Made by a program: the position numbers and the translations under genes. This document shows, in pieces, positions 1 through 10,157 of a stretch of DNA of 34,190 bases. Origin of the DNA: Ettlia oleoabundans (lineage: Eukaryota; Chlorophyta; Chlorophyceae; Chlamydomonadales); assembly GCA_019693395.1 (NCBI GenBank), contig JAAMXP010001457.1:1-34190 (forward strand), read 5' to 3'. Within the stretch, counting starts at the first letter, position 1. Every line of letters starts with the position of its first letter. A model generated the notes under the pieces. The model did no database searches and was not told the DNA's origin. It saw only the letters and a program-made list of their open reading frames with translations.

Positions 1-59
1 CTCCAGGAGGATGTGCATGCATAGCGTAGACATTCCGTATTAATGCATTCCATCCCAGT

Positions 60-3000
60 CTACGACACATTGGTGCCCTTTACTGCAACCACCCGCCTTC
101 TGCCACCCAGCCGACAGACACAGCCCTCGCCCCAATGTGCCCACCTCTCAAAGTGGTCCTGGGTGATATAAGCAGGGATGGCGCCCTGGATGTCGTTCCC
201 GGCGGCATCCTTCACCACCAGCTCGGCCCTCACCGCCTCCACAGACACCAGATCAGGGGTGGTGGGCATGATGTAGTCAGCCAACCTCAGCTTCGGGTTC
301 ATGGTGAACTGCAGGTGGAGGGTTGGGCAGGCAGCATGGCAGGTAAGTAGGGTTAGGGACACGAGAAAGCAAGGGTTGCCACGGACAAGCAGCCAAGCAG
401 GTGAACTGCCTGCCAAAGGCTGCCGGTACATGATCCTGCATGCCAGCAACTCACATAGCACACAGCATGAAGCACACATGCGGAGCATTCCTCCACTGCT
501 AGGCACCAAGCTTAGGGGTCAAGAGTCTGACAACTGCGGCGCTTGTTCACCTGGTAGGGGTATCCCAGCACCTCAGTCTCGAAGGAGGCCTGGGAGAAGA
601 AGCAGGCGAGCTCCGACACCACCCCGTTAGCCTCCAGCTCATAAGCCACCCGATAGTCTGCCAGGTCAGCACATTTGAGGCTGGAGGCAGGGAAGCTGCG
701 CAGCAGCTGCGCCCGCCACACCTCGCCGTCAGAGCAGGCTGCCCGCAGGCCGCGGCAGGTGGCGCCCAGGCTGGCCACGTCCCTGCAGCAGATGGGGCAG
801 CAGGCGGCGGTGCTCAGGTGCGGTCAAGGCAGAGCAGACGCAGGAGAGGGAGGCAAGGGAGAGCCTGTTTGATACGAGCACCCTTTAATCACAGGCTGTG
901 GTCAGCACCCAATTTCCAGTAGCAGTATGGCGTCAACCACCAGCTGCTGAAGCGGGACCAGCAGGCGGCTCATCTCACTTTGCCTCCATACGCAGCAGGA
1001 TCTGGGCCAGGGCGTCGGGGGTGAGCAGGTCAAAGGCAGGGCCCATGCTGGCACCCTCAGCAGCGGACTGTCTGTGGTCCGCCACTCCCTGCAGGCAGAC
1101 AGGCAGGCAAGCAGGCAGGCAGAGTGGGTGCATGGTGACTAGCAGGACCCGGCTCATATCAGGGTATAGGGAACCTGCCTTAACTCTGGCTGTAGCTCAG
1201 GCCAAGGGAGGGAAGGCAGGGGAGGTACTGCAGCTGGCGCCCCCACGCTGGCGCCACAAGATGACGGAATTGCCTGCCGCCTGTACCTCCCTCAATCCCG
1301 CCGGCTGTTCAGTAAACCTCCTCTGCCACTCACCACGATGGTGTCGGCGTGCATGGCCAGCTTGGCAGCCCGCTGGTTGCGCTGGGCCTCCAGGCGACGG
1401 CGGTAGAGGGCCATGACGTCACTGATGAGGGAGCGGTAGGTGGCGCGCAGGATAGAGTCGTCCAGCAAACCCTTCCTGCAAACAAGTAAGCAGGCGCAGG
1501 CAACTGAGCAGCGGTTTAATTGAAGCCTTGCGGCTCAGAAGAGGCCAGGGGTTATCAGAGTGCCAGCTGGCAAAAGGCGGTTGATGTTCTGCTGCCTGGG
1601 CAAAAATGCAGCCAAGCCAGGCTGTGAGTCTGCAACTAGCCGAGGGTGGCTCCAGGGCAAGCAGCGAGCTCCTGCAAAAAAAACTTTAGGGCACACAGGC
1701 AGGAACGTTCTAGGGACTCACCGCTGGATGCCGGTGTGCACCTCAGGCCGGACCACCTCAGCCTCCACAGCCAAAGCCTCCTCCTCCTCTCCCTCCTCCT
1801 CCTCCTTCTCTTCATCCTCATCCTCTTCCAGGCCCTCCAGTAGGGCAAAACCACCGCGGTTGATGTAGTGGGAGGGGAGGCCAGCAGAAGCCCCCGGGTT
1901 GGTGGCGGCCTCGGGCTGGCCACCCGCCAGGCTGGCGGCAGCAGCGGTGCCAGCAGCGACTTTGAGGGCCACCTGTGGCTTCACGCCCCGCTTGCCCTCC
2001 GCCTGGGTCCACTCCTGCAGTTTCACCAGGCCGCCCTTGGTGGTGGGCTTCACGTCAGGGTGGGCCAGCATCAGGTCTGCATCAGGTGGGGTCGCAGGGT
2101 GGGGTAGGCCATGTGTGAGTAGACCGACCGCCTGTGACATTAACAGGGAAAGGCACCTGGGCCAGGCATGCAGGGTCAACAGTGGCAGCGCTGGCGCATC
2201 TTGGAGCGGTCAAATCTTGGAGCGGTCAAAAGAAGGAAACATGGTACCAGTAACCCAGATGGGAAACAGGTCATCTTCCCTGGTCCCCTTAATGCAAAAC
2301 CCTTGAAGTTTTCATTCCATCATTCCGGAAGCCAATCCTTTGATGCTCAACTACCCCCTCACCCCTGTTGACAGGCGGGCGACGCACGGTGGTGGTCCGC
2401 AGGCGGGGGGCCAACTCCAGCTGCTCCTCAGTGGGGAAGGGCGGGTAGGGCACGGCGCCGGTATGAGGATAGTCACGCAAGTCCAGGGCGGTGGCGGCGG
2501 TGGCAGTGGCTTTGTAGGAGATCTGCAGTCATGTTGGGAGGGGCGTGGACAACTGGGCAGGTAATGGTAACAAGCAAGTCAGGCAGCTGCTGCATTGAGT
2601 TGTCCTTCAACAAAAGGGGCTCAGTTGCCCCACCATGCATGCTGGAGGCAGTTTGGGAGGGAAAGTGCAAGGCATGCACTCCCACGCTTTAAGGGTACCA
2701 GCTGGCGGCTGGCGCCACGCACCCTCCCGGTGTCGTACAGGAGCTCTGGGTCGAGCAGGAAGGAGGAAAGCAGGGCCAGGATGGAGGAGACCGAGTAGGC
2801 AGGGTTCCACTGGTCCAGCGAGGGGTTGCAGTCGAACAAGGCCACTCGGAAGGCGGAGCCCCGCGCCTGCCTGCAGCCAACGGGACGGTTGGCGGAAGCG
2901 GTGCAAGGGGCGGCGGCTGGGATGTTGAACGGAGGGATGGAGGGAAATGGCGGGGAGGCAAGAAATAAGCAGCATTGCACACTGGCGGGACGGCTGTGAA

Positions 3001-3547
3001 GCGCAAGGGTGGCAAGCAAGGATGCGACTTGTGGCCTGTGCAGGAAGGAGGGAGCAAGCTGGCAGCGCAACGTCGGGAGACTCGCCGTAGCACAGTGACA
3101 GCACCAGCACCACTGCAATCAGAGCACACAGGCTGCCGGCTCACTCGGAAGAGGACACCCATCTCCTGACGTTGGGGTGGGGGAGGGCGTGGTACAGGCG
3201 GATATCGGGCCCCTGGGAAGGGTAGTTGTCGGGGAACAGGAGCAGGGCGTGGACAGTGACGCCGGCCAAAGGACCCTCCTGGCTCCGCAGGTTGGCATGC
3301 CACACCATCAGGTCGCCCTCCTCAGGCATGGCCGCCACATTGTGCTGGGGATTCTCCAACACCTGCGCACGAGGAGTGTGACAGGGCCGGCACGCGGGTT
3401 TGGCTCGGCAGGACGATGGCCGAGGCCGGCGGCAGCGCGCTATTGCCTTGGCGCTGCAAGTGTATGGCGGCCGCTGGCTCTTTTTCCCGGGTGACGCACC
3501 TGCTTCAAGTCGTTGAGCAGACGCTTGATGGCTATGTGACGGACCAT
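60..3547 (-). CDS. E2 ubiquitin-conjugating domain / F-box fusion protein (3' end incomplete)
   Basis: Nine exons read leftward: 3547-3500, 3362-3145, 2870-2723, 2522-2363, 2076-1722, 1475-1334, 1088-979, 782-551, 308-145. Phases agree throughout, giving about 525 residues. Residues 1-140 are an E2 (UBC) fold with HPN at 78-80. A cysteine at 103 lies seven residues before the conserved W (canonical spacing is eight), so it is a candidate catalytic Cys. A linker follows, with a run of Glu/Asp at 272-291. An F-box spans about 375-420 (DLLTPDALAQILLRM onward). A further conserved-looking module follows (ETEVLGYPYQ to AYITQDHF). Inferred role: a ubiquitin carrier that docks on an SCF-type ligase through its own F-box. 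The last exon has a good donor (AG|GTGGGC) after DHFER, so more exons probably lie beyond position 1; unspliced reading stops at 60-62. The exon 2 donor is the least certain junction. Confidence 0.7.
1090..1123 (-). repeat. CCTG-rich imperfect repeat forming a pyrimidine tract
   Basis: The plus strand carries degenerate CAGG units here. Read on the coding (minus) strand they are CCTG/TCTG units that lead straight into the ctgcag acceptor before the F-box exon at 1088. The repeat therefore serves as the polypyrimidine tract of that intron. It is the same motif class as the much longer repeat at 30851-30942, which lies in the opposite orientation relative to its gene. Confidence 0.6.
2199..2230. 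repeat. 16-bp perfect tandem duplication in an intron
   Basis: The unit tcttggagcggtcaaa occurs twice back to back, at 2199-2214 and 2215-2230. It lies inside the intron 2077-2362 of the E2/F-box gene. No function is evident; it looks like a recent slippage duplication. Confidence 0.85.
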
Positions 3548-4195
3548 TGTGCACCACTCGGAGCCCAGTGGTTGGGCTGCGTTTAGTCACGATCAGGCAA
3601 GTCTAGTGCATTTTAATGCCCCCCCTGACGCGGCCAGGTCCGAGCGGGACTTGTTACCATAGCATGCACAGCGTGCGCGTCCCAGTTCCAAACGGGACTT
3701 GCTTTTGAAGGGGTGCATAGCATGCAATGCTGGAGCTCCTTGGCGTTGCGGCGTGGTTTAGATGCAATTTTTCTGCGTTGTGTGGTGCCTCAGTGAGCCA
3801 ACTGTTTACTGTGTCCACTCCTGGACACGCAAGTTTCAACCGCCACTGCAGTTACATTGCGTGGGCCATACCGCCGCTGGCAACACGGGGTGGGAGTCTT
3901 GCACTGCTAGTGACCAATAGTTTCACTCCACGGCAGCCTCCTGCCAATTCTAGGTACTTGGAAGAATCCTTCCAACTGTATCTGGCTTGCAATGTTGCTG
4001 CTGAACCGGGTTTTCTGCTAACACCGGCATTATGTGGGTGAATGAGCTGGCAGCCGCATATATGGCACAGTTGTGCCCAGCAACTCTCATGCACAGCAAC
4101 GGATATGCAAACGGAGTGAAGGCTACGGAGCGACAGAGGAAGCAGGCATAGAAGCTCGCGGGTGTGCTGACAAGAACACAAGAGCATGGTAGATC
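3548..4195. other. Non-coding stretch: 5' flank of E2/F-box gene and 3' region of methyltransferase copy A
   Basis: No exon-like reading frame could be supported. The left part is upstream of the E2/F-box start and holds two loosely repeated words: cgggacttg at about 3645 and 3692, and catagcatgca at 3658 and 3716. On the minus strand a TGTAA element (plus TTACA, 3852-3856) lies about 340 bases after the stop of methyltransferase copy A. TGTAA is the usual poly(A) signal of many green algae, so it is a candidate 3' end signal for that gene. Confidence 0.5.
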
Positions 4196-5443
4196 TCACT
4201 TTATAGCCATGCCGACAATATGCGGAGCTGCTATGGCTGTTGGTCCCCAACTGTTGACCCTGAAGTTCTCTGCTTCCACCCGCCTGAAGCCTGATGCTTC
4301 AATTGCTGGTAGCGTGAAGCGGAAAACATTGCAACCGCGGCCCAAGAATCGCACTGCTGGGTTCAGCGCCCGCTGCACAGTGTGCAGCATCTCGCCCTTG
4401 GGAGCCGCCACATGTTCCAAGAACAGAAACTTGCCGCCCGGCTTGAGCACGCGCTGCATCTCAGCCAGTGCCTTTTGCTGGTCCTGCACAGAGCACAACA
4501 CCTGCATAGCAGGCGAGGGCATATGGGAAGGGCGGTCGTGCTCAGGATGAGGCAGCGCTCAGTCTGGGTTGGCAAGGCCCAGAGCTGCAGCCCCACAGGT
4601 GGCAGGATGATGCCAACCCCTCAAGCATCCTCATAGCAGGCAGCTGGCAGCTCATAGCATGAAGGCAGGTAGCTGCAGTTTGATTGCGCAGCAGCCAGGC
4701 ACCCACCAGCGTCATGACCACTGCATCCACGCTTGCATCCTCCAGGGGCAGCGCCTCAGCGGCACCCGTCAACAGCTGCAGCTTGTCGCCAGCACCTGCC
4801 TCTTCTGCCGCCTTGAGGGCGTAGGGGTGCATGGCAGCGTTGATGTCCACACCAATGATCTTGTCCACATGCTGGGAGTAGTACTGCAGGTTGGGGCCAT
4901 TGCCCATGCCTGCAGCATACATACGTGTGCTGTGGGTGCACTGGTCGGCTGGTATGGCGCGGCTCGTAGAGACCTTGATGACGTGATTCGGCAGCAGAAG
5001 GAGTGAGACGCAAATTTCCACCTGCATCAACTCACCCACTTCCACCACTGTGCGGACGCCCGCTTCTCGACGCAATTGGGAGAGGAGGTGTATTTTGCGC
5101 TGCTTTAGCCGCGCCTCGACCTTTGGCCTGCACGGGACAGGCAGGCTCAACGTTTAGGGGTTGCCAGGGGCTGGCGGGCAAGTGCTGAGCAGCAGCTGCG
5201 GTGCCTCCGCCTGCTCCAGCGTGAACTGGTTGGGCGACGTCGACGCTGGCTGCGATGATTTATTGGGGCCGCTGATAATTAGAGATGGAACTTGGCAGAG
5301 AATCCACAAGGAGAGACGCACACAAGGTTGTGAAGCATGCCCTCCGCCCCGATAGATCACCATCTTGTCGCTTACGAGATACGGTTGTAGAACCACGCAA
5401 AGAGACGATCACCGAGGGAGGGCTCAGCAACCTCAGCACTCAT
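4196..5443 (-). CDS. METTL7-like SAM-dependent methyltransferase, tandem copy A
   Basis: Four exons read leftward: 5443-5376, 5127-5036, 4909-4707, 4501-4196, giving 222 aa. The class I methyltransferase fold is clear. Motif I is VVEVGMGNGPN at about 50-60, the acidic motif is IIGVDIN, and AEALPLEDASVDAVV carries the motif II/III region. The stretch VLCSV..VLKPGGKFLFLEHV resembles human METTL7A/B (TMT1), where VLCSV and RPGG..FF.EHV occur at the same places. METTL7 proteins methylate small substrates such as alkyl thiols on ER or lipid-droplet membranes; the substrate here is unknown. The N-terminus (MSAEVAEPSLGDRLFAWF) lacks the hydrophobic anchor of the animal proteins. The start is the first ATG of the exon that fits, and it is matched exactly by copy B. 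A methyltransferase role is well supported; the METTL7 assignment is by recalled similarity. Confidence 0.87.
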
Positions 5444-6568
5444 TTTTCGCGACCTCGTGAGGAAACCTACACCCAGTTCGTTTCGAGTATAAAGGGACAT
5501 AGATGACGATTCCTGTGTGTAGGGCAGGCTCGCTGCAGTGCAACAAGCAGCTGCGAGCAGTACATGCCAGGGTGTCGGGCGCGGCGCTCGCGCGCTTGAC
5601 ATGGCGGTAGTGGGGGGCGACAGGGTGTGCTCTTCAGCTGCTACATTGACGCATGGAGCTCCTCGAGAGTGCTTTCCGCCCCCGCCGCGGATTGATTGCG
5701 CCGAGCCTAAAGCCTGCCTAATCCTCCCCCTTGACCTCTGCAGCAGCTACAGCAGCTTAACGCCGGCGAGGGCGCCGCAATAGGCGGGCACCAATGTCAG
5801 AGAGGTGCGCGGTGCACGCTATCCCGCCAGGAGCGGCTGTGCTGGCCGACGCTCAGCAATCTGGGCGCGGCGGGGATGGAGCTTCTGCAGGCCACAGTAT
5901 GACAAGTTGCCTCTCTGGTCTGGGCCACAACCTGCCCATCATTACATTGCTGCATCTGCAAACCAAGCGTTCAGTTGCCAGCTCGCCTTTGCTGCTTTTG
6001 CGTGCAAGGCTGGCAACCTGTACAGGTGCCCTGCGCATTGGGCTTTGCCCAGCGACGATTGTCGTGGACCGCGTGGTATGGAAGATAGAAGTGCAGGCAC
6101 CTGCTTGGAAGTTCGTGTTGCATACACATGTGCGGCCGTGTTCTCAACAGGCTGTGGTGGTTGACGACCATAACGTTGCATTACACTTTGGCACATGTTG
6201 AAGAGCTCATGCACTGCATGCCTGAGCTTGGCATTTCAGGAGGAGTTGGATGATGAAATGAATGCGCAAAGGGGCAAAAGATCACACTCATGGAATGAGC
6301 CAGTTGGAGTTCTGGTGCACAGCACCCGTGGGCAGGACAGCTGGATGCCAAGCTGGCATACCCGACAGTGACGAAAAGGTAGTAAGCAAGGGACGTCCGT
6401 GTGAGGGGAGAAAGGGGTGCTAGTGCACGGTATAATAGAGGCGAGTATGGAAGAAAGTGGTGATACAGTGCAGTGAACAAGAGGGCAGGGTGCATATGTC
6501 AAAAAGTCATGCCTCAAACAGCAATTCTGAGTTGTGGTTGCCTGTTTGAGAGCGTCCATCTGCGAATC
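5444..6568. other. Spacer between the two methyltransferase copies
   Basis: It holds the upstream region of copy A and the 3' region of copy B. No exon with splice-site support or recognisable protein similarity was found. A TATAAA-like word occurs at about 5490, some 45 bases upstream of the copy A ATG, but it reads on the plus strand, so its role is doubtful. TTACA at 6181-6185 gives a minus-strand TGTAA about 385 bases after the copy B stop, a candidate poly(A) signal. Confidence 0.45.
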
Positions 6569-8047
6569 TCACATGGTGGCCGTGCCAATGATGTGCGGCG
6601 CGACAATGGCAGATGGTCCCCAGCTGCCGAGGCGGAAGTCCTCTGCCTCCACCCCTCGGAAACCCGCTGCCTTGATGACTGGCAGCGTGCAGCAGGTGGC
6701 GCTACACCCATGGCCCAAGAACCGCACTGCTGGGTTGAGCACTCGCTGCACAGTGTGCAGCACCTCGCCCTCGGGAGCCGCCACATGTTCCAGGAACAGG
6801 AACTTGCCGCCCGGCTTGAGCACGCGCTGCACCTCAGCCAGCGCCTGCTGCTGGTCCTGCACCGAGCACAGCACCTGCATAGCAGGCAAGGACAGGCCGG
6901 GAAGGCAGGGACGATTAGTTGGTGCTTATATGGGCGCTTGAATAGGGCTTATAAAGTAATATCTGGAAGGCTGCGAGCTGACAAGGTTTCAAGTGTTGGA
7001 CTAAGCAGGCCGGCAGTGCGATGTGGCCCAGCGGTGCTGAATTCAACCGCCAGAGCAGTTGGCAATGAGGAGGTGCATCCGGCGGCATGGCAGGTGAAAG
7101 GCTTGGGCACAAGTGCTCATGCTGGTTGTATGATAACTCATCAGATGACCCACCAGCGTCATGACCACTGCATCCATGCTTGCATCCTCCAGGGGCAGCG
7201 CCTCAGCGGTACCCGTCAGCAGCTGCAGCTTGTCGCTAGCATTCGCCTCTTCTGCCGCCTTGAGGGCGTAGGGGTGCATGGCAGCGTTGATGTCCACACC
7301 AATGATCTTATCCACATGCTGGGCATAGTACTGGAGGTTGGGGCCCGTGCCCATGCCTGCAGTACACGCCCGGGGTAAGTGTGCCCAGGGTTTGTTGAGG
7401 AGAGGGTAAGGAGCCCTACCGCAGAGCTACGGCAGCAGCACAGCTTTCCTGACCTGGTCAGCAGCTGAGGCCGGGACCAGAACCACGACTAGGGGGGTGA
7501 TGGCAGGGGCAGCTGCAATCACTTGCACAAGGACAAAGCTGTGCAGCAGCCGCAGGTTGACCGTTGGCAGTGGCTACCTCTATCACAGCACCAGTTGGCA
7601 GTGCAGCCCAACTCACCCACTTCCACCACAGTGCACACTCCGTCTTCCTTTCGCAGGCGAGAAAAGAGCTGCTTCTTGCGATTTCTAAGCCGCTCCTCAG
7701 TCTTGGGCCTGCGTGCACCAGTACGAGTTGACAAGGGGCGGGAGGGGTTCAGCGGCAACCACCATGCTCGCCGGTGCTTCTGCCAGCACTTCTGTCGTGA
7801 CATCTGAAGCAGTGCTGGCTGTGAGAGCGTTTGAGATAACAAGGTTCCGCCATTTCCGGCCCGTTTGTAACCGGGCCGTAACAGTCCCTGCGCATGACGC
7901 GCAACCCTGGTTGGTGCAGCCCAACCCAGCCCATCCAGCGCAGCACTGCTCAATTTTCAGTCGAGCAGCGCCCACTCACGCGAAACGGTTCATGCCCCAA
8001 GCGAACAGGCGGTCACCGCGGGAGGGTTTGTCGGCCTGGGTGCTCAT
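6569..8047 (-). CDS. METTL7-like SAM-dependent methyltransferase, tandem copy B
   Basis: Four exons read leftward: 8047-7980, 7708-7617, 7356-7154, 6874-6569. Exon lengths (68, 92, 203 and 306 nt) and phases are identical to copy A, so this is a direct tandem duplicate, also 222 aa. Motif I is VVEVGMGTGPN, and the LKPGGKFLFLEHV block is identical to copy A. The introns (271, 260 and 279 nt) are longer than those of copy A and look unrelated to them. Differences from copy A are few in exon 3 (6 of 69 residues). They are concentrated in the last 47 residues, about 19 changes, including GCSATCC where copy A has GCNVFRF. The cofactor site is thus conserved while the C-terminal region, which may shape the substrate pocket, has diverged. 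It is head-to-head with the p31comet gene. Confidence 0.87.
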
Positions 8048-8333
8048 GCTTGCGGAGTGAGAATGGCTCAGTTGATTAACGCTCCTTGCCAACAAACGCG
8101 TCTGATATACTGCTAGTCAAGCCAGAGTGACATAATCCTTAGCAGGGCGGGAGAATGGACACGTGGCGAACATAGGTGTGCCTCTCAGCTAAGGGAAGTG
8201 TGATTGGCTGGTATCAAGATTACCTTACTCTACTGTAGACAGTGGCTAACCAGCAGCGTGTCAGGTGCGGCTGTGCCGGAAACTGTTCAAGTACGAAACC
8301 TTGGCGTGGCGGCCGGCCCTTTTACGTGCGTTC
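8048..8333. promoter_or_regulatory. Divergent intergenic region, methyltransferase B / p31comet
   Basis: About 286 bases separate the two outward-facing start codons, so both promoters must lie here or overlap. A TATA-like word (atatac, about 8104) lies some 60 bases upstream of the methyltransferase ATG. No other element could be named with confidence. An upstream non-coding exon of the p31comet gene could also lie here, because a possible acceptor (gtgtcag) precedes 8265. Confidence 0.45.
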
Positions 8334-9904
8334 ATGGCTCTGGGAGGGCGACGAGGCTTGCCTCGCCACGGGACGCGAACGGCAGTGCAGCATGCCACCC
8401 TGGCTCTGCCGCTGCCTGTCCAGCCTACAGCGGTGGAGTGCGCTGCTTTGCTCAAAGCCCTGATCAAGCACCTGCTGTTCCAGCGGGCCCAGATTCCCTA
8501 CCTTTATGACGAGTTGCTGCGGTTTGTGCACGAGCAGCAGCTTGCAGCGGAGAAAGCTGCAGCAAGCGGCAACATTGGCGGCAAGCGGCCGCGCCGCCGG
8601 CGCGTGCCCAAGGCTGATCGTCGTCTGCTCAAGGTGCGGACAACTGCTGCGCATGGCACTGCATAAGCATTTTACCCTTCGGTCCAAGTTTTGTGCAAGA
8701 TAAGGCTAAGCACCAGTCAGATGCATGGCTGACGGATATGGCTGGTTCATGAACTCATTTCCGTTTCCGGCCAGCGCCACACTCCCGTGTGGGGCACCCA
8801 GCATCCAGCAATGTATCACAACCCAGCCTTACCTTGCCCCACCTAGTACTCACTTGCGCTGCAGTTCTTGAGCAAAGCGGAGGAGCTGATGGCTGCTGTA
8901 GATGCCGCGCTGGCCACCTCTGGCGTGCCGCGCCGTGCTTTCCTCCTGTTGGGTGCTTCCACAAACCGCCCACGTGAGGCATATGAGGTGCTGCTGCCCC
9001 CGGCCGTGATAGGACCTACCATAGCGCAAGTGGCACCTCAGCCAGGACCCGCACAGCAGCAGCAGGCAGGCGAGGGCACAGCGCCAGGCGCCCCACAACA
9101 GCCGATGCCAAGCGGGCGGCCCAAGCTGTCCCGTCAGGAGCGGCTGTGCCTGCTGGCTCTGCGGCAGCTTGTGGTGGCAGGAGCAGAGCTTCCACAGGGC
9201 ACGGCAGACAAAGGTGAGGGCTGCCCCTTCAAGCTGGGCTCATTGCCACCCGCCATGGTCCCTGCTGCATATTCCAAGCCAGCATGGTTGCCTGTCAGCT
9301 CCGCTTGCTGCCATGAATGCCACGCTCAAACCTCATTCTAAGCTCATGCATCCAATCTGTGGGTCCTACCGCAGTGCCATGCAAACTGTTCGTGCTGTTC
9401 GAGGGTGCAAGTAGCAGCGGCGGTCCCGATGATGGCATCCCAGCGAGCAACGCGGCCAAAAGCGGCATACAGGCAGCAGACCTGGCTGCGCCGCCTGGAT
9501 TTTCAGTCAAACGGCAGTTCAAGCTCAGCATGCTCAAGGGGGTGCACCTCACGCTGCAGCTGGGGCAGCACCCACAGCCCGAGCAGCCGCCACAGCTGCT
9601 GACAGTGCTGCCTGAGCCGCAGGAGCAGGCAGAAGCCGGGCATAGCGGGGACAACATGGACACAGGCAGCAGCTGCAGCTGCAGTGAAGATGAAGAAGTG
9701 GGCCAGTCTGGGGCAGCTCCCACAGAGCATCTGTCGCAACTGCCGGATGCTGCCAGCCAGCCGCCGCCCACCCCCGCACATGGGTCGCCACTGCTGCCAG
9801 AAGCAGCATTGAGCACAGCAGGCAGCGTCTGGTATCTATGTAAAACAGCCTTGAAGGGGCTGAACAGCAGCAGTCAGGATGATGGGGGTGCAGAGGGCTT
9901 CTGA
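8334..9904 (+). CDS. MAD2L1BP: p31comet homologue (MAD2L1-binding protein)
   Basis: Three exons: 8334-8633, 8865-9213, 9375-9904, giving 392 aa. Three blocks match recalled human MAD2L1BP in order. LLKALIKHLLFQRAQIPY (39-56) corresponds to the helix LLKHIMYQRQQLPLPYEQL. RAFLLLGASTNRPREAYE (124-141) corresponds to RVLILLGGNALSPKEFYE. VWYLCKTALKGL near the C-terminus corresponds to IWFQAPVTFKGF. The protein is a HORMA-fold antagonist of MAD2 that also acts as adaptor for the TRIP13/PCH2 ATPase, switching off the spindle checkpoint. Insertions rich in Q/P/A (about 160-200) and an acidic Ser-rich stretch (SCSCSEDEE) make it longer than the human 274 aa. The first ATG after the last upstream stop or acceptor was chosen; the open frame extends upstream to about 8265 without an ATG, so an additional 5' exon is possible. 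Confidence 0.83.
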
Positions 9905-10020
9905 TTGCCTGCCAAAAATCCCGCATGCCCAACCAGCAGTAGCAATGCCACAAATACTTTGAAAACCTGCTTGCACCACGATGCCAACACCTTGCATGAG
10001 CAATGATTTGTTCCTGTTTG

Positions 10021-10025
10021 TTACA
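10021..10025 (-). terminator. Candidate TGTAA polyadenylation signal of the peroxiredoxin-thioredoxin gene
   Basis: Plus TTACA reads TGTAA on the coding strand, about 133 bases past the stop at 10158. A second copy at 10121-10125 is only 33 bases past the stop. The convergent p31comet gene ends at 9904, leaving about 250 bases for both 3' ends. Confidence 0.35.
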
Positions 10026-10157
10026 AGCTAATCAAATTAAGGACATGCAGGCCACACGATTACCTGACGCCATTGAACAAGTGCAGTAGTGAGCAGGAAA
10101 AGAAAGCAACTCCGTACAATTTACATGCGAGTACCGAGGGATATTTCTGGCGACTGC

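Noticed and set aside
6473..7378. 301-codon open frame on the plus strand
   Set aside because: It lies antisense over exons and introns of methyltransferase copy B, whose minus-strand exons have splice sites, phases and homology. The plus frame has no recognisable motif.
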